Shown here one piece after another: positions 28,873-38,676 of a stretch of DNA of 64,000 nucleotides. Position 1 is the first letter of the stretch; each line of letters opens with the position of its first letter. The notes beneath the pieces are model-generated. The model worked only from the letters and a program-made list of their open reading frames with translations. It was not told the DNA's origin and did not search any database. Source of the stretch: Candidatus Thiothrix anitrata (GTDB lineage Bacteria; Pseudomonadota; Gammaproteobacteria; Thiotrichales; Thiotrichaceae); NCBI RefSeq assembly GCF_017901155.1, contig NZ_CP072800.1, forward strand, positions 2,755,283 to 2,819,282, written 5' to 3'. The translations under genes and the position numbers were made by a program.

Positions 28873-30051
28873 CTAGCGGCACAAATGTTGCACCAAATGC
28901 ACCCAATAGTTCGCGCCCAAAGGTAAAATTTCATCATTAAAGTCGTAATACGGATTATGCAACGGGCGGCTTTCCTGTGCATCGCCGTTACCGATCCAGA
29001 TGTACGCACCGGGGCGTTGTTGCAGCATGTAAGCAAAATCTTCCGCGCCCATACTCGGTGGCGGATTCCATGTCACTTGCGCCTCACCCACCAATTCCAT
29101 CGCAACTTGATAGCAATGTTGCGCATTCGCCGGGGTATTAATCGTCGCAGGATAACCCGGTGTAAAACTCACTGTCGCCTGCGCACCAAATGCCTCAGCC
29201 GTATGCATCACCAAGGTTTGCAAGCGTTGTTTCATTAAGCTGCGAGCGGTTTCCGCTAGGGAGCGAATCGTACCTTGCAGCAACACAGTTTCGGGAATGA
29301 CATTGTAAGCACTGCCACCGACCATGCGCGTAATGCTCACTACACCCGTGTCTACCGGTCGTAAATTGCGCGCCACAATACTTTGCACCGCCGTAATCAA
29401 ATGCCCCGCGACTACCACCGGATCAACCACGGTATCGGGCATCGCCGCATGACCACCCTTACCGGTAATTTCAATATCAAATGAATCGGTTGCCGCCATC
29501 ACCGCCCCCGGATGCACCGCAAACTGCCCCGCCGGAATTCCCGGCCAATTGTGCATTCCGTAAACTTCCTGAATCGGAAAGCGGGTAAACAAACCGTCTT
29601 CTACCATGCGGTTCGCGCCTGCACCACCTTCTTCCGCCGGTTGAAAAATGAAATACACCGTCCCCGCGAATTCAGGATTTTGCGCCAAATAATGCGCCGC
29701 ACCCAATAGCATGGTGGTGTGCCCATCGTGCCCACAACCGTGCATTTTGCCGTGATGGCAAGAGGCATGGGCAAAGGTGTTAGACTCGTGCATAGGCAAA
29801 GCATCCATGTCTGCGCGTAACCCGACGTGTTTATCACCTGCATATTTACCCGGCAATACACCCACGAGTCCCGTCCCACCTAAACCAGTGTGTACCGTTA
29901 AACCCCAATCCCGCAATTTTTGCTCAACGACCGCACACGTCCGAAACTCCTCGTAAGCGGTTTCCGGGTGTTTATGCAGATCGCGCCGCCATTGTTGCAT
30001 CTGCTGATGCAATGCCGTTTGCGCAACGATAGGCTTCAGTCTGGCAGTCAT
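28873..30051 (-). CDS. M20-family amidohydrolase (hippurate hydrolase-like)
   Basis: A 392-residue M20D metallo-amidohydrolase of the HipO/N-acyl-amino-acid hydrolase type. Metal-site motifs are present: WRRDLHKHPETAYEEF, RADMDALPMHE, HGCGHDGHTTMLLGAA, the catalytic Glu in FQPAEEGGAGANRMVEDG and the distal ligand in MGAEDFAYML. It would cleave the amide bond of N-acyl amino acids (for example hippurate or indole conjugates). The start is ATG 30051, preceded by GAGGAAA, not the upstream extension to 30099. It follows icd after a terminator, so it likely has its own promoter. Substrate not determinable. Confidence 0.88.
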   Translation of the reverse strand: MTARLKPIVAQTALHQQMQQWRRDLHKHPETAYEEFRTCAVVEQKLRDWGLTVHTGLGGTGLVGVLPGKYAGDKHVGLRADMDALPMHESNTFAHASCHHGKMHGCGHDGHTTMLLGAAHYLAQNPEFAGTVYFIFQPAEEGGAGANRMVEDGLFTRFPIQEVYGMHNWPGIPAGQFAVHPGAVMAATDSFDIEITGKGGHAAMPDTVVDPVVVAGHLITAVQSIVARNLRPVDTGVVSITRMVGGSAYNVIPETVLLQGTIRSLAETARSLMKQRLQTLVMHTAEAFGAQATVSFTPGYPATINTPANAQHCYQVAMELVGEAQVTWNPPPSMGAEDFAYMLQQRPGAYIWIGNGDAQESRPLHNPYYDFNDEILPLGANYWVHLVQHLCR

Positions 30052-30063
30052 ACATTTCCTCAC

Positions 30064-30092
30064 AAAAAAACAGGCGACACTAAGGCCGCCTG
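30064..30092 (-). terminator. Terminator after icd
   Basis: On the minus strand CAGGCG and CGCCTG (plus 30087-30092 and 30071-30076) form a stem with a 10-base loop, followed by seven T (plus 30064-30070). It lies about 30 bases past the icd stop. Confidence 0.8.
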
Positions 30093-30123
30093 CTATCATA
30101 ACACCGTAATACCATTACCCGCC

Positions 30124-31377
30124 TTACATGTGGGCAATGACATTCTCACCGAATTCAGAACAACTGATTTCTTCCGCGCCTTCAATCAAACGGGCAAAGT
30201 CAAAAGTGACACGTTTCGATGAAATCGCACCCGCCGTTCCCTTATTGATTAAATCGGCCGCTTCCAGCCAACCTAAATGACGTAACATCATTTCTGCTGA
30301 CAACACGATAGAACTAGGATTAACCTGATCCAAACCAGCAAATTTCGGGGCAGTACCGTGGGTAGCTTCAAACATCGCAATGGTATCTGACAAGTTTGCA
30401 CCCGGAGCAATACCGATACCGCCAACTTGTGCCGCCAATGCATCAGAAACAAAGTCACCGTTGAGATTTAAGGTTGCCACCACGGAATAATCTTCAGGGT
30501 GCAGCAAAATTTGTTGCAAAAAGTTATCAGCAATCACGTCTTTAACAATGATTTCCTTACCATTCAACGGATTCTTCATGGAACACCAAGGGCCACCGTG
30601 AATTTCCACTGCACCAAATTCTTCCTTCGCCAACTCGTAGCCCCAGTTCTTGAAAGCACCCTCGGTAAACTTCATGATGTTACCTTTGTGCACCAAAGTC
30701 ACGGAGTCACGATCATTGTCAATCGCATACTGGATCGCTTTGCGCACCAAACGCTTAGTGCCATCGCGGGAAACTGGCTTGATCCCAATACCAGAAGTTT
30801 CCGGGAAACGGATTTTATTAACACCCATTTCCTTCATCAAAAACTCAATGACTTTCTTAACTTCTGGTGTTTCGGCTGCCCACTCGATACCTGCATAAAT
30901 ATCTTCGGAGTTTTCCCGGAAAATGACCATATCGGTTTTTTCCGGGTGCTTCACAGGACTCGGCACACCGTCATAATAACGGATTGGACGCAGGCACAGG
31001 TAAAGGTCAAGGTCTTGCCGCAGTTTAACGTTAAGGGAGCGAATACCACCACCAACCGGAGTGGTTAACGGCCCCTTGATGGAAACCACGAAATCGCTGA
31101 CCGCCCGCACCGTTTCATCCGGCAACCAAACGTCTTCACCGTAGATTTGGGTGGCTTTTTCACCAGCATAGACTTCCATCCAAGCAATCTTGCGCTCGCC
31201 ACCATAGGCTTTTTGCACAGCCGCATCAACGACTTTGAGCATGACAGGGCTAATATCAACCCCAATGCCATCACCCTCGATATACGGAATAATCGGGTTA
31301 TTCGGCACATTCAACGAATAATCTGCATTCGTTGTGATCTTTTCACCTTGTGCAGGGACTTTTACGTGTTGGTACAT
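30124..31377 (-). CDS. icd: Isocitrate dehydrogenase (NADP type)
   Basis: A 417-residue TCA-cycle enzyme oxidising isocitrate to 2-oxoglutarate. Substrate motif [20 protein letters not shown] contains the serine equivalent to E. coli Ser113. [20 protein letters not shown] and [18 protein letters not shown] are family hallmarks. In the cofactor pocket the E. coli Lys344 and Arg395 equivalents are present, but Tyr345 and Tyr391 are both Phe here (APKF and VTFDFARL), a conservative change near the NADP 2'-phosphate. Length equals E. coli Icd (416). A terminator follows; FUN14 and fumarase genes lie upstream on the same strand. Confidence 0.96.
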   Translation of the reverse strand: MYQHVKVPAQGEKITTNADYSLNVPNNPIIPYIEGDGIGVDISPVMLKVVDAAVQKAYGGERKIAWMEVYAGEKATQIYGEDVWLPDETVRAVSDFVVSIKGPLTTPVGGGIRSLNVKLRQDLDLYLCLRPIRYYDGVPSPVKHPEKTDMVIFRENSEDIYAGIEWAAETPEVKKVIEFLMKEMGVNKIRFPETSGIGIKPVSRDGTKRLVRKAIQYAIDNDRDSVTLVHKGNIMKFTEGAFKNWGYELAKEEFGAVEIHGGPWCSMKNPLNGKEIIVKDVIADNFLQQILLHPEDYSVVATLNLNGDFVSDALAAQVGGIGIAPGANLSDTIAMFEATHGTAPKFAGLDQVNPSSIVLSAEMMLRHLGWLEAADLINKGTAGAISSKRVTFDFARLIEGAEEISCSEFGENVIAHM

Positions 31378-31477
31378 GGGCCTTACTCTCTCTAATTTAG
31401 GTATTTCTCTAAAACCATGAGCCGATTATATGAGGGCAACCCCGCAATAACCAGATTCCTCGCATGACTACCTTGAT

Positions 31478-31825
31478 TTAACCCATTTTCAAGCCCGCAA
31501 AGAAACCTACTGTTGCACTCACGCCCTTGGTACTGATCGCAGACAGCCGCTCCACCAAAAAGCCCCCGAATGATTTAGCTGCACCCACGGCTGTATCAGC
31601 CGCACTTTGCAGACCCTCATTGGACACGTTGGTAAAGCCGTAATATTCGCCCACAAACATCAACACAATGGCCGCACCGCCAATAAATAGTGCCATCCGC
31701 AGCATTTTTTTCGCAAAATAACCCACGGCCAGCCCAATGACAAAAGGTGCGCCCACATTGCCCAACAAAAAGCTGGACGACAAAATATCCATTGACTCTG
31801 TGGAGCCGACTGAATGCTCATTCAT
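31478..31825 (-). CDS. FUN14-domain membrane protein
   Basis: A 115-residue protein with two to three hydrophobic segments (about residues 20-38 and 42-62, and a weaker one near the C-terminus). The pattern GAPFVIGLAVGYFAKKMLRM and the ending TVGFFAGLKMG match the FUN14 family (PF04930), whose eukaryotic member FUNDC1 is a mitophagy receptor. Bacterial and archaeal members have no settled function. It stands between icd and fumarase on the same strand. Family assignment is by pattern. Confidence 0.75.
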   Translation of the reverse strand: MNEHSVGSTESMDILSSSFLLGNVGAPFVIGLAVGYFAKKMLRMALFIGGAAIVLMFVGEYYGFTNVSNEGLQSAADTAVGAAKSFGGFLVERLSAISTKGVSATVGFFAGLKMG

Positions 31826-31854
31826 CGCATTTCCCCAATATTATTGATAATAAC

Positions 31855-33369
31855 TCAACGCTCAAGTGCCTTCGCGGCAATGATTTTTTGCCACTTCACC
31901 GGGCCGGTAGTATGAACAGATTCACCCTGACTATCCACTGCCACCGTAACCGGCATGTCCTTGACTTCAAACTCATAAATGGCTTCCATCCCCAATTCTG
32001 GGAATGCCAACACTTTCGCGCCGGTAATCGCTTTGGACACCAAATAAGCCGCGCCGCCGACCGCCATTAAATACACCGCACCGAATTCCTTAATCGCTTC
32101 AATCGCAACCGAGCCGCGCTCGGATTTACCAATCATGCCTAGCAAGCCGGTTTGCTGAAGAATTTGACGGGTAAATTTATCCATACGCGTGGAGGTGGTA
32201 GGCCCCGCAGGCCCGACTACTTCGTCACGTACCGGATCAACCGGCCCCACGTAATAAATAAAACGCCCGCGCAAATCAACGGGTAAAGTTTCACCCTTAT
32301 TAAGCATATCGACCATGCGTTTGTGCGCTGCGTCGCGCCCGGTCAGCATTTTACCCGACAGCAATACCGTTTCACCGGGCTTCAATTGGCGTACCTGTTC
32401 GGGAGTAATGGTATCGAGGTTAACGCGCGTTGCCTGCGCCCCACCTTCCAAGGAAATTTGTGGCCAATGCGATAAGTCTGGCGGGGTTTGCAACGCAGCA
32501 CCGGAGCCATCCAACACAAAGTGGGTATGGCGCGTGGCGGCACAGTTAGGAATCATGCAAACCGGCAAAGACGCGGCATGGGTGGGGTAATCTTTGATTT
32601 TAACATCCAGCACCGTGGTCAAACCACCCAGCCCCTGCGCTCCTAAGCCAAGATTATTGACCTTTTCAAATAATTCCAGACGCAGCTCTTCGACGCGATT
32701 TTGCGCCCCACGTGCCTGCAATTCCTGAATGTCGATATGTTCCATTAGGGCTTCTTTAGCCATTAGCGCGGCTTTTTCAGCCGTACCACCAATACCAATC
32801 CCCAACATTCCTGGTGGACACCAGCCCGCACCCATTTGCGGCACGGTTTTCAAAACCCAATCCACAATGCTATCGGAAGGGTTGAGCATTGCCATTTTAG
32901 ATTTATTTTCTGAACCACCACCCTTGGCAGCCACATCAAATTCGACTTTATCACCGGGAACAATTTCGTAATGAATCACCGCCGGGGTATTGTCCTTGGT
33001 ATTTCTACGCGCACCTGCCGGGTCTGCCAAAATCGACGCACGCAATACGTTATCCGGTTGCAAATAAGCGCGGCGCACCCCTTCGTTGATCATATCAGTG
33101 AGACTCATATCGCCTTTCCACTGCACATTCATCCCGACTTTTACAAACACGGTAACAATGCCGGTGTCTTGGCAAATCGGGCGATGACCTTCTGCGCACA
33201 TCCGTGAATTCACTAAAATCTGCCCAATCGCATCTTTCGCGGCGGGGGACGCTTCACGCTGCCACGCCTGATGCATCGCTTCAATAAAATCCACGGGATG
33301 ATAATAAGAAATGAATTGCAACGCATCAGCGACACTGGCAATCACGTCGTCTTGTTTGATGAGACTCAT
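31855..33369 (-). CDS. fumA: Fumarate hydratase, class I (iron-sulfur)
   Basis: A 504-residue class I fumarase, hydrating fumarate to malate with a [4Fe-4S] cluster. Cluster cysteines are seen at Cys66 in HRPICQDTGI and in MIPNCAATRHTHF. Further hallmarks are GGSENKSKMAMLNPSD, GIGIGGTAEKAALMAKEAL, TVLLSGKMLTGRDAAHKRM and GPAGPTTSTRMDKF. Size agrees with the single-chain class I enzymes (548 in E. coli FumA). GGAG lies just upstream of the ATG. Symbol fumA is given for the class; fumB-type naming is equally possible. Confidence 0.93.
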   Translation of the reverse strand: MSLIKQDDVIASVADALQFISYYHPVDFIEAMHQAWQREASPAAKDAIGQILVNSRMCAEGHRPICQDTGIVTVFVKVGMNVQWKGDMSLTDMINEGVRRAYLQPDNVLRASILADPAGARRNTKDNTPAVIHYEIVPGDKVEFDVAAKGGGSENKSKMAMLNPSDSIVDWVLKTVPQMGAGWCPPGMLGIGIGGTAEKAALMAKEALMEHIDIQELQARGAQNRVEELRLELFEKVNNLGLGAQGLGGLTTVLDVKIKDYPTHAASLPVCMIPNCAATRHTHFVLDGSGAALQTPPDLSHWPQISLEGGAQATRVNLDTITPEQVRQLKPGETVLLSGKMLTGRDAAHKRMVDMLNKGETLPVDLRGRFIYYVGPVDPVRDEVVGPAGPTTSTRMDKFTRQILQQTGLLGMIGKSERGSVAIEAIKEFGAVYLMAVGGAAYLVSKAITGAKVLAFPELGMEAIYEFEVKDMPVTVAVDSQGESVHTTGPVKWQKIIAAKALER

Positions 33370-33415
33370 ACGGTTCTACTCCTTTGGTGGGTTAGCTACT
33401 GCGTGCAAGCAAGTC

Positions 33416-34219
33416 TTATTGTTGTGGTGCACAAGCGTATGCGAAACGGGAGGCCGACAGCAAGTGTTGTGTGTAAGGATGTTGCGGGTTCGCAAAAATA
33501 GTGTCGACACTTCCCTCCTCCACCACCTTTCCGGCTTGCATTACTGCGACACGTTCACACAAACCACCGGCTAACGGCAAATCGTGGGTAATCAATACAA
33601 TCGCCATCTCACGCTGTCGCCGGATGGCTTGCAACAAGGCGATAATTTCCGACTGCACCGTAACATCCAACGCGGTGGTTGGCTCATCTGCAATCAGTAA
33701 ATCCGGCTCACACAGCAATGCCATCGCAATCATTACCCGCTGGCGCATTCCGCCGGATAATTCATGTGGGTAGCTGTCAAAACGCCGCGAAGCATCGTTA
33801 ATCCGTACCTGTTCAAGCATGGCTATCGCTTTAGTGCGGGCGACAGGTGTTTTCAGGTGTTGGTGGGTAGTGAGAACTTCGGTGAGTTGTTGCCCGATAG
33901 TTAACAACGGATTCAACGAGGTCATCGGGTCTTGAAAAATCATCGCGATGCGGCTGCCACGGTAGCGGTTTAACAGCGCGGCTGGCTGCCCCAACAATTC
34001 TGTACCGGCAAATTGCACACTACCAGTAGCACGGGCATTGCCTGGTAATAAACCCATGACTGCGTGCAACAACTGGCTTTTACCCGCACCGGATTCGCCG
34101 ACAACCGCGAGAGTTTCACCGGGCTGCACTTGCAAATTCACCCCGCGCACCGCTTCCACACAACCCCTGTCGGGTGAGTGGAAGCTAATGTGCAAGTCTT
34201 GAAGTGTTAATAAAGCCAC
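33416..34219 (-). CDS. Orphan peptide/nickel-type ABC transporter ATPase
   Basis: A 267-residue ATP-binding protein of the OppD/DppD/NikD class: Walker A GESGAGKS, Q-loop FQDPMTSLNP (the peptide-transporter form), signature LSGGMRQRV, Walker B LLIADEPTTALD and the H-loop ITHDL. The C-terminal NPQHPYTQHLL is the usual OppD ending, but the longer oligopeptide C-terminal Fe-S/cysteine extension is cut short. No permease, substrate-binding protein or second ATPase is next to it. It follows mtnA after 6 bases, so it may be in the methylthioribose operon. Transported compound unknown. Confidence 0.87.
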   Translation of the reverse strand: MALLTLQDLHISFHSPDRGCVEAVRGVNLQVQPGETLAVVGESGAGKSQLLHAVMGLLPGNARATGSVQFAGTELLGQPAALLNRYRGSRIAMIFQDPMTSLNPLLTIGQQLTEVLTTHQHLKTPVARTKAIAMLEQVRINDASRRFDSYPHELSGGMRQRVMIAMALLCEPDLLIADEPTTALDVTVQSEIIALLQAIRRQREMAIVLITHDLPLAGGLCERVAVMQAGKVVEEGSVDTIFANPQHPYTQHLLSASRFAYACAPQQ

Positions 34220-34225
34220 TGCGGC

Positions 34226-35281
34226 TTAAGAGGCCATCAATGCAGCCATTTTTGCCGCATTCGGGCGTTCGATCACGCCTTTTTCCGTCACCAGTGCATC
34301 AACTAAGGCTGCGGGTGTCACATCAAATGCCGGATTCCACGCCTGCGCTTGCATTGCGGCAATGCGTTGATTGCCAACATTCAGCACTTCATCTTGTGAA
34401 CGCTCTTCAATCGGAATGTCGTTGCCAGTCAGGGTATTCATGTCAATGGTGCTGGTGGGTGCAACCACCATAAAGCGCACCCCGTGGTAACGCGCATTCA
34501 CTGCAAGGCTGTAAGTGCCGATTTTATTTGCCACATCACCGTTGGCAGCAATGCGGTCGGAACCAACAATGACCCAAGACACTTTGCCCTGACGCATTAA
34601 GCTTGCAGCAGCACCTTCGCACAATAAATGCGCGGGGATTTTATCTTTCACCAGTTCCCACGCGGTCAGGCGCGAACCTTGCCACCAAGGGCGGGTTTCA
34701 TCAGCGTAAACGTGTTCAATTTTACCGTTGCTGTACGCGCTACGGATCACACCCAAAGCCGTGCCGTAACCGCCAGTAGCGAGTGAACCGGTATTGCAGT
34801 GGGTTAAAACCCCGTGTGATGGCTGAATTAACGCGCTGCCTAATTCGCCCATACGGTAATTATCATCAATGTCATCTTGGTGAATACGTTGCGCCAGTTC
34901 CAGCAGTACCGGTTCCGGGTCACCTTGAATGCCTTCCAAGGCAGCGCACATCCGACGCAATGCCCACATTAAATTGACAGCGGTAGGACGCGCATTCATC
35001 AGCACGTCTTTTTCAGCTTCTAAGCGATTGCGCCAATCTTGCGGATACTGTTTATAACTTTTACGTGCCGCCATAACGACCCCGTAAGCAGCCGCAATAC
35101 CAATGGCTGGCGCACCGCGCACCACCATATTACGAATCGCATCGGCGGTTTCTTCCGCGCTATACAACTGCACATATTGCTCGTTATGCGGGAGCTTGCG
35201 CTGGTCAAGTAAGACCAGATGGTTGTCTTTCCATTCTACGGCACGGATCGAATCGTGTTGACTCATGAGGATTTTCGGCAT
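34226..35281 (-). CDS. mtnA: Methylthioribose-1-phosphate isomerase
   Basis: A 351-residue aIF2B-like isomerase that converts 5-methylthioribose-1-phosphate to the ribulose form in methionine salvage. Signatures: [38 protein letters not shown] (catalytic Cys), [21 protein letters not shown] and [19 protein letters not shown] (catalytic Asp). The start is uncertain: ATG 35281 and ATG 35266 ([13 protein letters not shown]) are both possible and neither has a clear ribosome-binding site. It is divergent from mtaD, which acts on methylthioadenosine in the same pathway; the same neighbourhood occurs in Pseudomonas. Confidence 0.94.
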   Translation of the reverse strand: MPKILMSQHDSIRAVEWKDNHLVLLDQRKLPHNEQYVQLYSAEETADAIRNMVVRGAPAIGIAAAYGVVMAARKSYKQYPQDWRNRLEAEKDVLMNARPTAVNLMWALRRMCAALEGIQGDPEPVLLELAQRIHQDDIDDNYRMGELGSALIQPSHGVLTHCNTGSLATGGYGTALGVIRSAYSNGKIEHVYADETRPWWQGSRLTAWELVKDKIPAHLLCEGAAASLMRQGKVSWVIVGSDRIAANGDVANKIGTYSLAVNARYHGVRFMVVAPTSTIDMNTLTGNDIPIEERSQDEVLNVGNQRIAAMQAQAWNPAFDVTPAALVDALVTEKGVIERPNAAKMAALMAS

Positions 35282-35319
35282 AAATAGGTTATTTAAAGTG
35301 GCAATGTTACAACACCCCA

Positions 35320-36636
35320 ATGGAAATTGAATTACTGGTTATCCCCGAATGGGTTATTACTGTCAATTCTCGCAATCAGGTACTACACCACCACGCTGTG
35401 GCGGTTGATGATAGCAGAATTGTTGACATACTTCCCATGTCTGAGGCAGAAAAACACTACCGTCCGCGACAAACTGTCGTTTTAGCGCAACAAGCTTTGC
35501 TCCCCGGTTTGGTGAATGCCCATACCCACGCAGCAATGGCTTTGCTTAAAGGATTGGCAGACGATTTACCGCTGATGGAATGGTTGCAAAATCACATTTG
35601 GCCTGCGGAAAGTCGCTGGGCGGATGCGCAATTTGTTTACGATGGCTCACGTTTAGCCATTGCGGAAATGATTCGCTCTGGCACGACCTGCTTTAACGAC
35701 ATGTATTTTTTCCCCGAACAAACTGCAAAAGCCGTGCAGGAAGCAGGGATTCGTGCCTGCATTGGTCTGATCGTGATCGACTTTCCGACCGCGTGGGGCA
35801 CAGGCCCTGAAGATTACCTGCAAAAAGGCTTGGCATTGCATGATCAAGTGGCTGACGACCCGCTGTTGACCACTGCGTTTGCGCCGCACGCTCCCTACAC
35901 AGTTTCAGATGACCCGCTCAAACAAGTCAGTCACTTAGCCTGTGAAATGGATATGCCTATCCACATGCATGTGCATGAAACTGCGTTTGAAGTGCAGCAA
36001 GCACTGGCGCAACACGATGCCGTACCGCTGGCACGACTGGATAATCTTGGCTTACTCGATAAGCATTTCCTCGCGGTACACATGACGCAACTCACTGATG
36101 AGGAAATCGCGTTACTGGCGGAAAAAGGCACACACGTAATTCACTGCCCGGAATCCAACCTCAAGCTCGCCAGCGGTTTTTGCCCAGTCGCTAAACTGTT
36201 AGCCGCCGGAGTCAATGTCGCCCTCGGCACGGACGGCAACGCCAGCAACAACGACCTCGATATGCTCGGCGAAATGCGCACCGCTGCCCTGATCGCCAAA
36301 GCCGTAGCGCACGATGCCAGTGTGGTGTCAGCAGCACAAGCCTTACGCATGGCAACCATCAATGGCGCAACTGCACTAGGGTTAGCCGACACCATTGGTT
36401 CGTTGGAAATCGGCAAAGCAGCGGATATGATCGCGGTCGATTTAAGCGCACTGGAAACCCAGCCGCTGTACGACCCGGTTTCCCAAATCGTTTATTGCGC
36501 CAACCGCAATCAGGTAACGCACACTTGGGTAGCAGGCAAAGCCCTCATGACCCAGCGTGAACTGACCACCCTTAATATCACTGAACTACTCGCCACCGCG
36601 CAGGCATGGCAACAAAAAATCGGAGCAACCTCATGA
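35320..36636 (+). CDS. mtaD: 5-methylthioadenosine/S-adenosylhomocysteine deaminase
   Basis: A 438-residue amidohydrolase deaminating methylthioadenosine (to methylthioinosine) and SAH. Metal ligands and catalytic residues appear in [39 protein letters not shown] and [14 protein letters not shown]. The conserved LWxxHIWP-like segment [10 protein letters not shown] is present. The ATG at 35320 begins [11 protein letters not shown]. It is divergent from mtnA and its stop overlaps the ubiG start (ATGA), so it is in an operon with ubiG and the lipoprotein. Confidence 0.94.
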   Translation: MEIELLVIPEWVITVNSRNQVLHHHAVAVDDSRIVDILPMSEAEKHYRPRQTVVLAQQALLPGLVNAHTHAAMALLKGLADDLPLMEWLQNHIWPAESRWADAQFVYDGSRLAIAEMIRSGTTCFNDMYFFPEQTAKAVQEAGIRACIGLIVIDFPTAWGTGPEDYLQKGLALHDQVADDPLLTTAFAPHAPYTVSDDPLKQVSHLACEMDMPIHMHVHETAFEVQQALAQHDAVPLARLDNLGLLDKHFLAVHMTQLTDEEIALLAEKGTHVIHCPESNLKLASGFCPVAKLLAAGVNVALGTDGNASNNDLDMLGEMRTAALIAKAVAHDASVVSAAQALRMATINGATALGLADTIGSLEIGKAADMIAVDLSALETQPLYDPVSQIVYCANRNQVTHTWVAGKALMTQRELTTLNITELLATAQAWQQKIGATS

Positions 36637-37346
36637 CCACTGCCGTTCCCAACGTTGACCCTAATGAAATCCGCAAGTTTGAAGAACTGGCCTACCGCTG
36701 GTGGGACACTGAAAGTGAATTCAAACCCCTGCATGACATTAATCCATTACGCTTGAACTACATCGACGACCGCGTTCATTTACAAGGAAAAAAAGTCATT
36801 GATATAGGCTGCGGTGGTGGCATTCTGGCGGAAAGCATGGCGCGGCGTGGCGCAACCGTGACCGGCATTGATATGGGTGAAACCCCGTTAAGTGTGGCGC
36901 AAATGCACGCGCTGGAATCACAAGTCAGCGTTGATTACCGCCAGATCAGTGCCGAAAGCATCGCACTGGAAGCCGCCGGACAATTCGATGCCGTGACCTG
37001 CATGGAAATGCTGGAACACGTACCCGACCCCGCGTCCGTTATTGCCGCTTGCGCTACCTTGGTGAAACCCGGTGGCGATGTGTTTTTCTCCACCATTAAC
37101 CGCAATCCCAAAGCCTTCGCCTTTGCGATTATCGGTGCAGAATACCTGATGAATATGCTTCCCAAAGGCACGCACGAATACGCAAAATTCATCAAACCCT
37201 CAGAACTCGAAAAATGGGCACGTTCCGTCGGACTAGAACTGCGTAATATCAGCGGCATGTCCTACAATCCCCTGTTTCAGAGTTACCGTTTAGGTAATGA
37301 CGTTGATGTTAACTATTTAATGCATTTCAAGAAGGAAACCATTTGA
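36633..37346 (+). CDS. ubiG: Ubiquinone biosynthesis O-methyltransferase UbiG
   Basis: A 237-residue SAM-dependent methyltransferase performing both O-methylations of ubiquinone synthesis. The start [20 protein letters not shown] is typical, followed by [19 protein letters not shown], the SAM motif [32 protein letters not shown] and [13 protein letters not shown]. The frame stays open upstream to 36606, but ATG 36633 overlaps the mtaD stop by four bases and matches the E. coli length (240). The next gene starts within its stop codon (TGATG). Confidence 0.97.
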   Translation: MTTAVPNVDPNEIRKFEELAYRWWDTESEFKPLHDINPLRLNYIDDRVHLQGKKVIDIGCGGGILAESMARRGATVTGIDMGETPLSVAQMHALESQVSVDYRQISAESIALEAAGQFDAVTCMEMLEHVPDPASVIAACATLVKPGGDVFFSTINRNPKAFAFAIIGAEYLMNMLPKGTHEYAKFIKPSELEKWARSVGLELRNISGMSYNPLFQSYRLGNDVDVNYLMHFKKETI

Positions 37347-37918
37347 TGAGAGTCAAACATGCAGTCCCCCTGCTGCTGTTGCCCCTGATGATTGGCGGTT
37401 GTGCAGTTCAGCATGAGCCGGTAAGTGTTTTACCTACAGGTGAAGTTCGCACACTACGCATGACCCCGGATTTACAAAATCACATCCATACATTGGAAAG
37501 TGCTTTAATCGCCTTAAACCCAAGCATTATCAATCCGCAAGAAGCGCGTGCAGTCGCCCATGATGCCTTTGTTTACCCGATGTATCTGGCAAAAGACTGG
37601 GATTTAACCTGGCCACCATTAGTTCACAATACCCTGCGCAATGCTAACCAACGCAAGGCCGGTTTATGTGTCGATTGGACGCGGGCAATGCGGGCGAGAA
37701 TGCGTGACAAAAACTTAAAAACCTTTGATTTGTATTGGGCAGTCGCTAACAAAGGCAACGCTTGGTTGGAACACAGCACCTTGGTTGTTACTCCGAAAGG
37801 CCGCCCCATGAGCGACGGTATTATTCTTGACCCTTGGCGTAACTCCGGTGCATTGTTCTGGAGTAAACTCAAGGAAGACCAGAAATACCAATGGAAATAC
37901 TTTGAAGGCCCAGGTTAA
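37346..37918 (+). CDS. Putative lipoprotein with transglutaminase-like triad
   Basis: A 190-residue protein with a lipoprotein signal ([19 protein letters not shown], lipid-anchored Cys19). Downstream, KAGLCVDWTRAM (Cys108), WLEHSTLVV (His143) and GIILDPW (Asp162) line up as the Cys-His-Asp triad of the bacterial transglutaminase-like/papain-like fold. It would therefore be an envelope thiol hydrolase or binding protein. A GAAGGAA box precedes the ATG, which overlaps the ubiG stop by one base. I recognise no named family; activity is inference. Cotranscription with mtaD-ubiG is likely; a convergent 2OG oxygenase follows 3 bases later. Confidence 0.7.
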   Translation: MRVKHAVPLLLLPLMIGGCAVQHEPVSVLPTGEVRTLRMTPDLQNHIHTLESALIALNPSIINPQEARAVAHDAFVYPMYLAKDWDLTWPPLVHNTLRNANQRKAGLCVDWTRAMRARMRDKNLKTFDLYWAVANKGNAWLEHSTLVVTPKGRPMSDGIILDPWRNSGALFWSKLKEDQKYQWKYFEGPG

Positions 37919-37921
37919 ACC

Positions 37922-38614
37922 TTACTGCTTATGAAACGTCAGCACTAGCACATCACGCCATGCCGGATGTGCTGGATCTGAAGGGTAAATTTCAGTCACG
38001 CCATGATAAACCGCGTGATCATTTACCAACACCAAATCCCCCGCCTGCTCCAACGTACCCTCACCTAAAGGGTGCATTTCATTGTTATAAATACGACTCA
38101 CACCGCCACTGACATTGTGCCGATCCATCATCATAATCAGGATGTACTCCGCGCCGTCCTTATGCACACCTTCTGGCGTAGGCCGCCCGGCTTTATCCTG
38201 CTGCGCCACAATGCGGAACTGATGCGCCTGAATCCGCCACAAATCCACCGGACTGCGCGAAAACTGCTGAGTTGACCAACGAATAATTTCCGTCAAAACT
38301 GGATTTTTCAGCGTAGTCGGCAACCACGCCCGAAAATGCCGGTTAAAACCACCGTGGACGTGATTATAATGGCTACTTTGGTAATGTGGCTCATGAGGAA
38401 GCACGTCTAACTGATTGTTCATCCAATGAAACACCGAATAACGCCGGTAACGGTAATCACCACCGTCACGCAAATACGGATCACGCAGCAAACCGTTCCA
38501 ACTAGCACGGAAACGTTTATACGCCTGCCCCATGCGCTGGGAAAGGTGCGACTGCAAACGACTGGATTCACCCACTGCCAACAGATAACCGGGTTTATGT
38601 AATAGCGTATTCAC
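37922..38614 (-). CDS. 2OG-Fe(II) dioxygenase family protein
   Basis: A 230-residue protein resembling the 2OG-Fe dioxygenase family PF10014. The metal-binding triad is likely His151-x-Asp153 (GVHKDGAEY) and His204 (VYHGVTEI), with Arg220 (WRDVLVLTF) binding 2-oxoglutarate. Characterised PF10014 enzymes hydroxylate free L-amino acids such as isoleucine. Here the substrate is unknown. The gene is alone between the lipoprotein (convergent, 3 bases) and cmoB (62 bases upstream, same strand). Confidence 0.8.
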   Translation of the reverse strand: MNTLLHKPGYLLAVGESSRLQSHLSQRMGQAYKRFRASWNGLLRDPYLRDGGDYRYRRYSVFHWMNNQLDVLPHEPHYQSSHYNHVHGGFNRHFRAWLPTTLKNPVLTEIIRWSTQQFSRSPVDLWRIQAHQFRIVAQQDKAGRPTPEGVHKDGAEYILIMMMDRHNVSGGVSRIYNNEMHPLGEGTLEQAGDLVLVNDHAVYHGVTEIYPSDPAHPAWRDVLVLTFHKQ

Positions 38615-38676
38615 TTCAGCTCACTTCATTTCATGCTTTCATCATATTGTAATTTACTGATAAATCACTGAACAGA

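Noticed and set aside
28613-28906. 97-residue minus-strand ORF overlapping the small membrane gene
   Set aside because: It crosses the nadD start and the amidohydrolase end and lacks a ribosome-binding site; the plus-strand reading is better.
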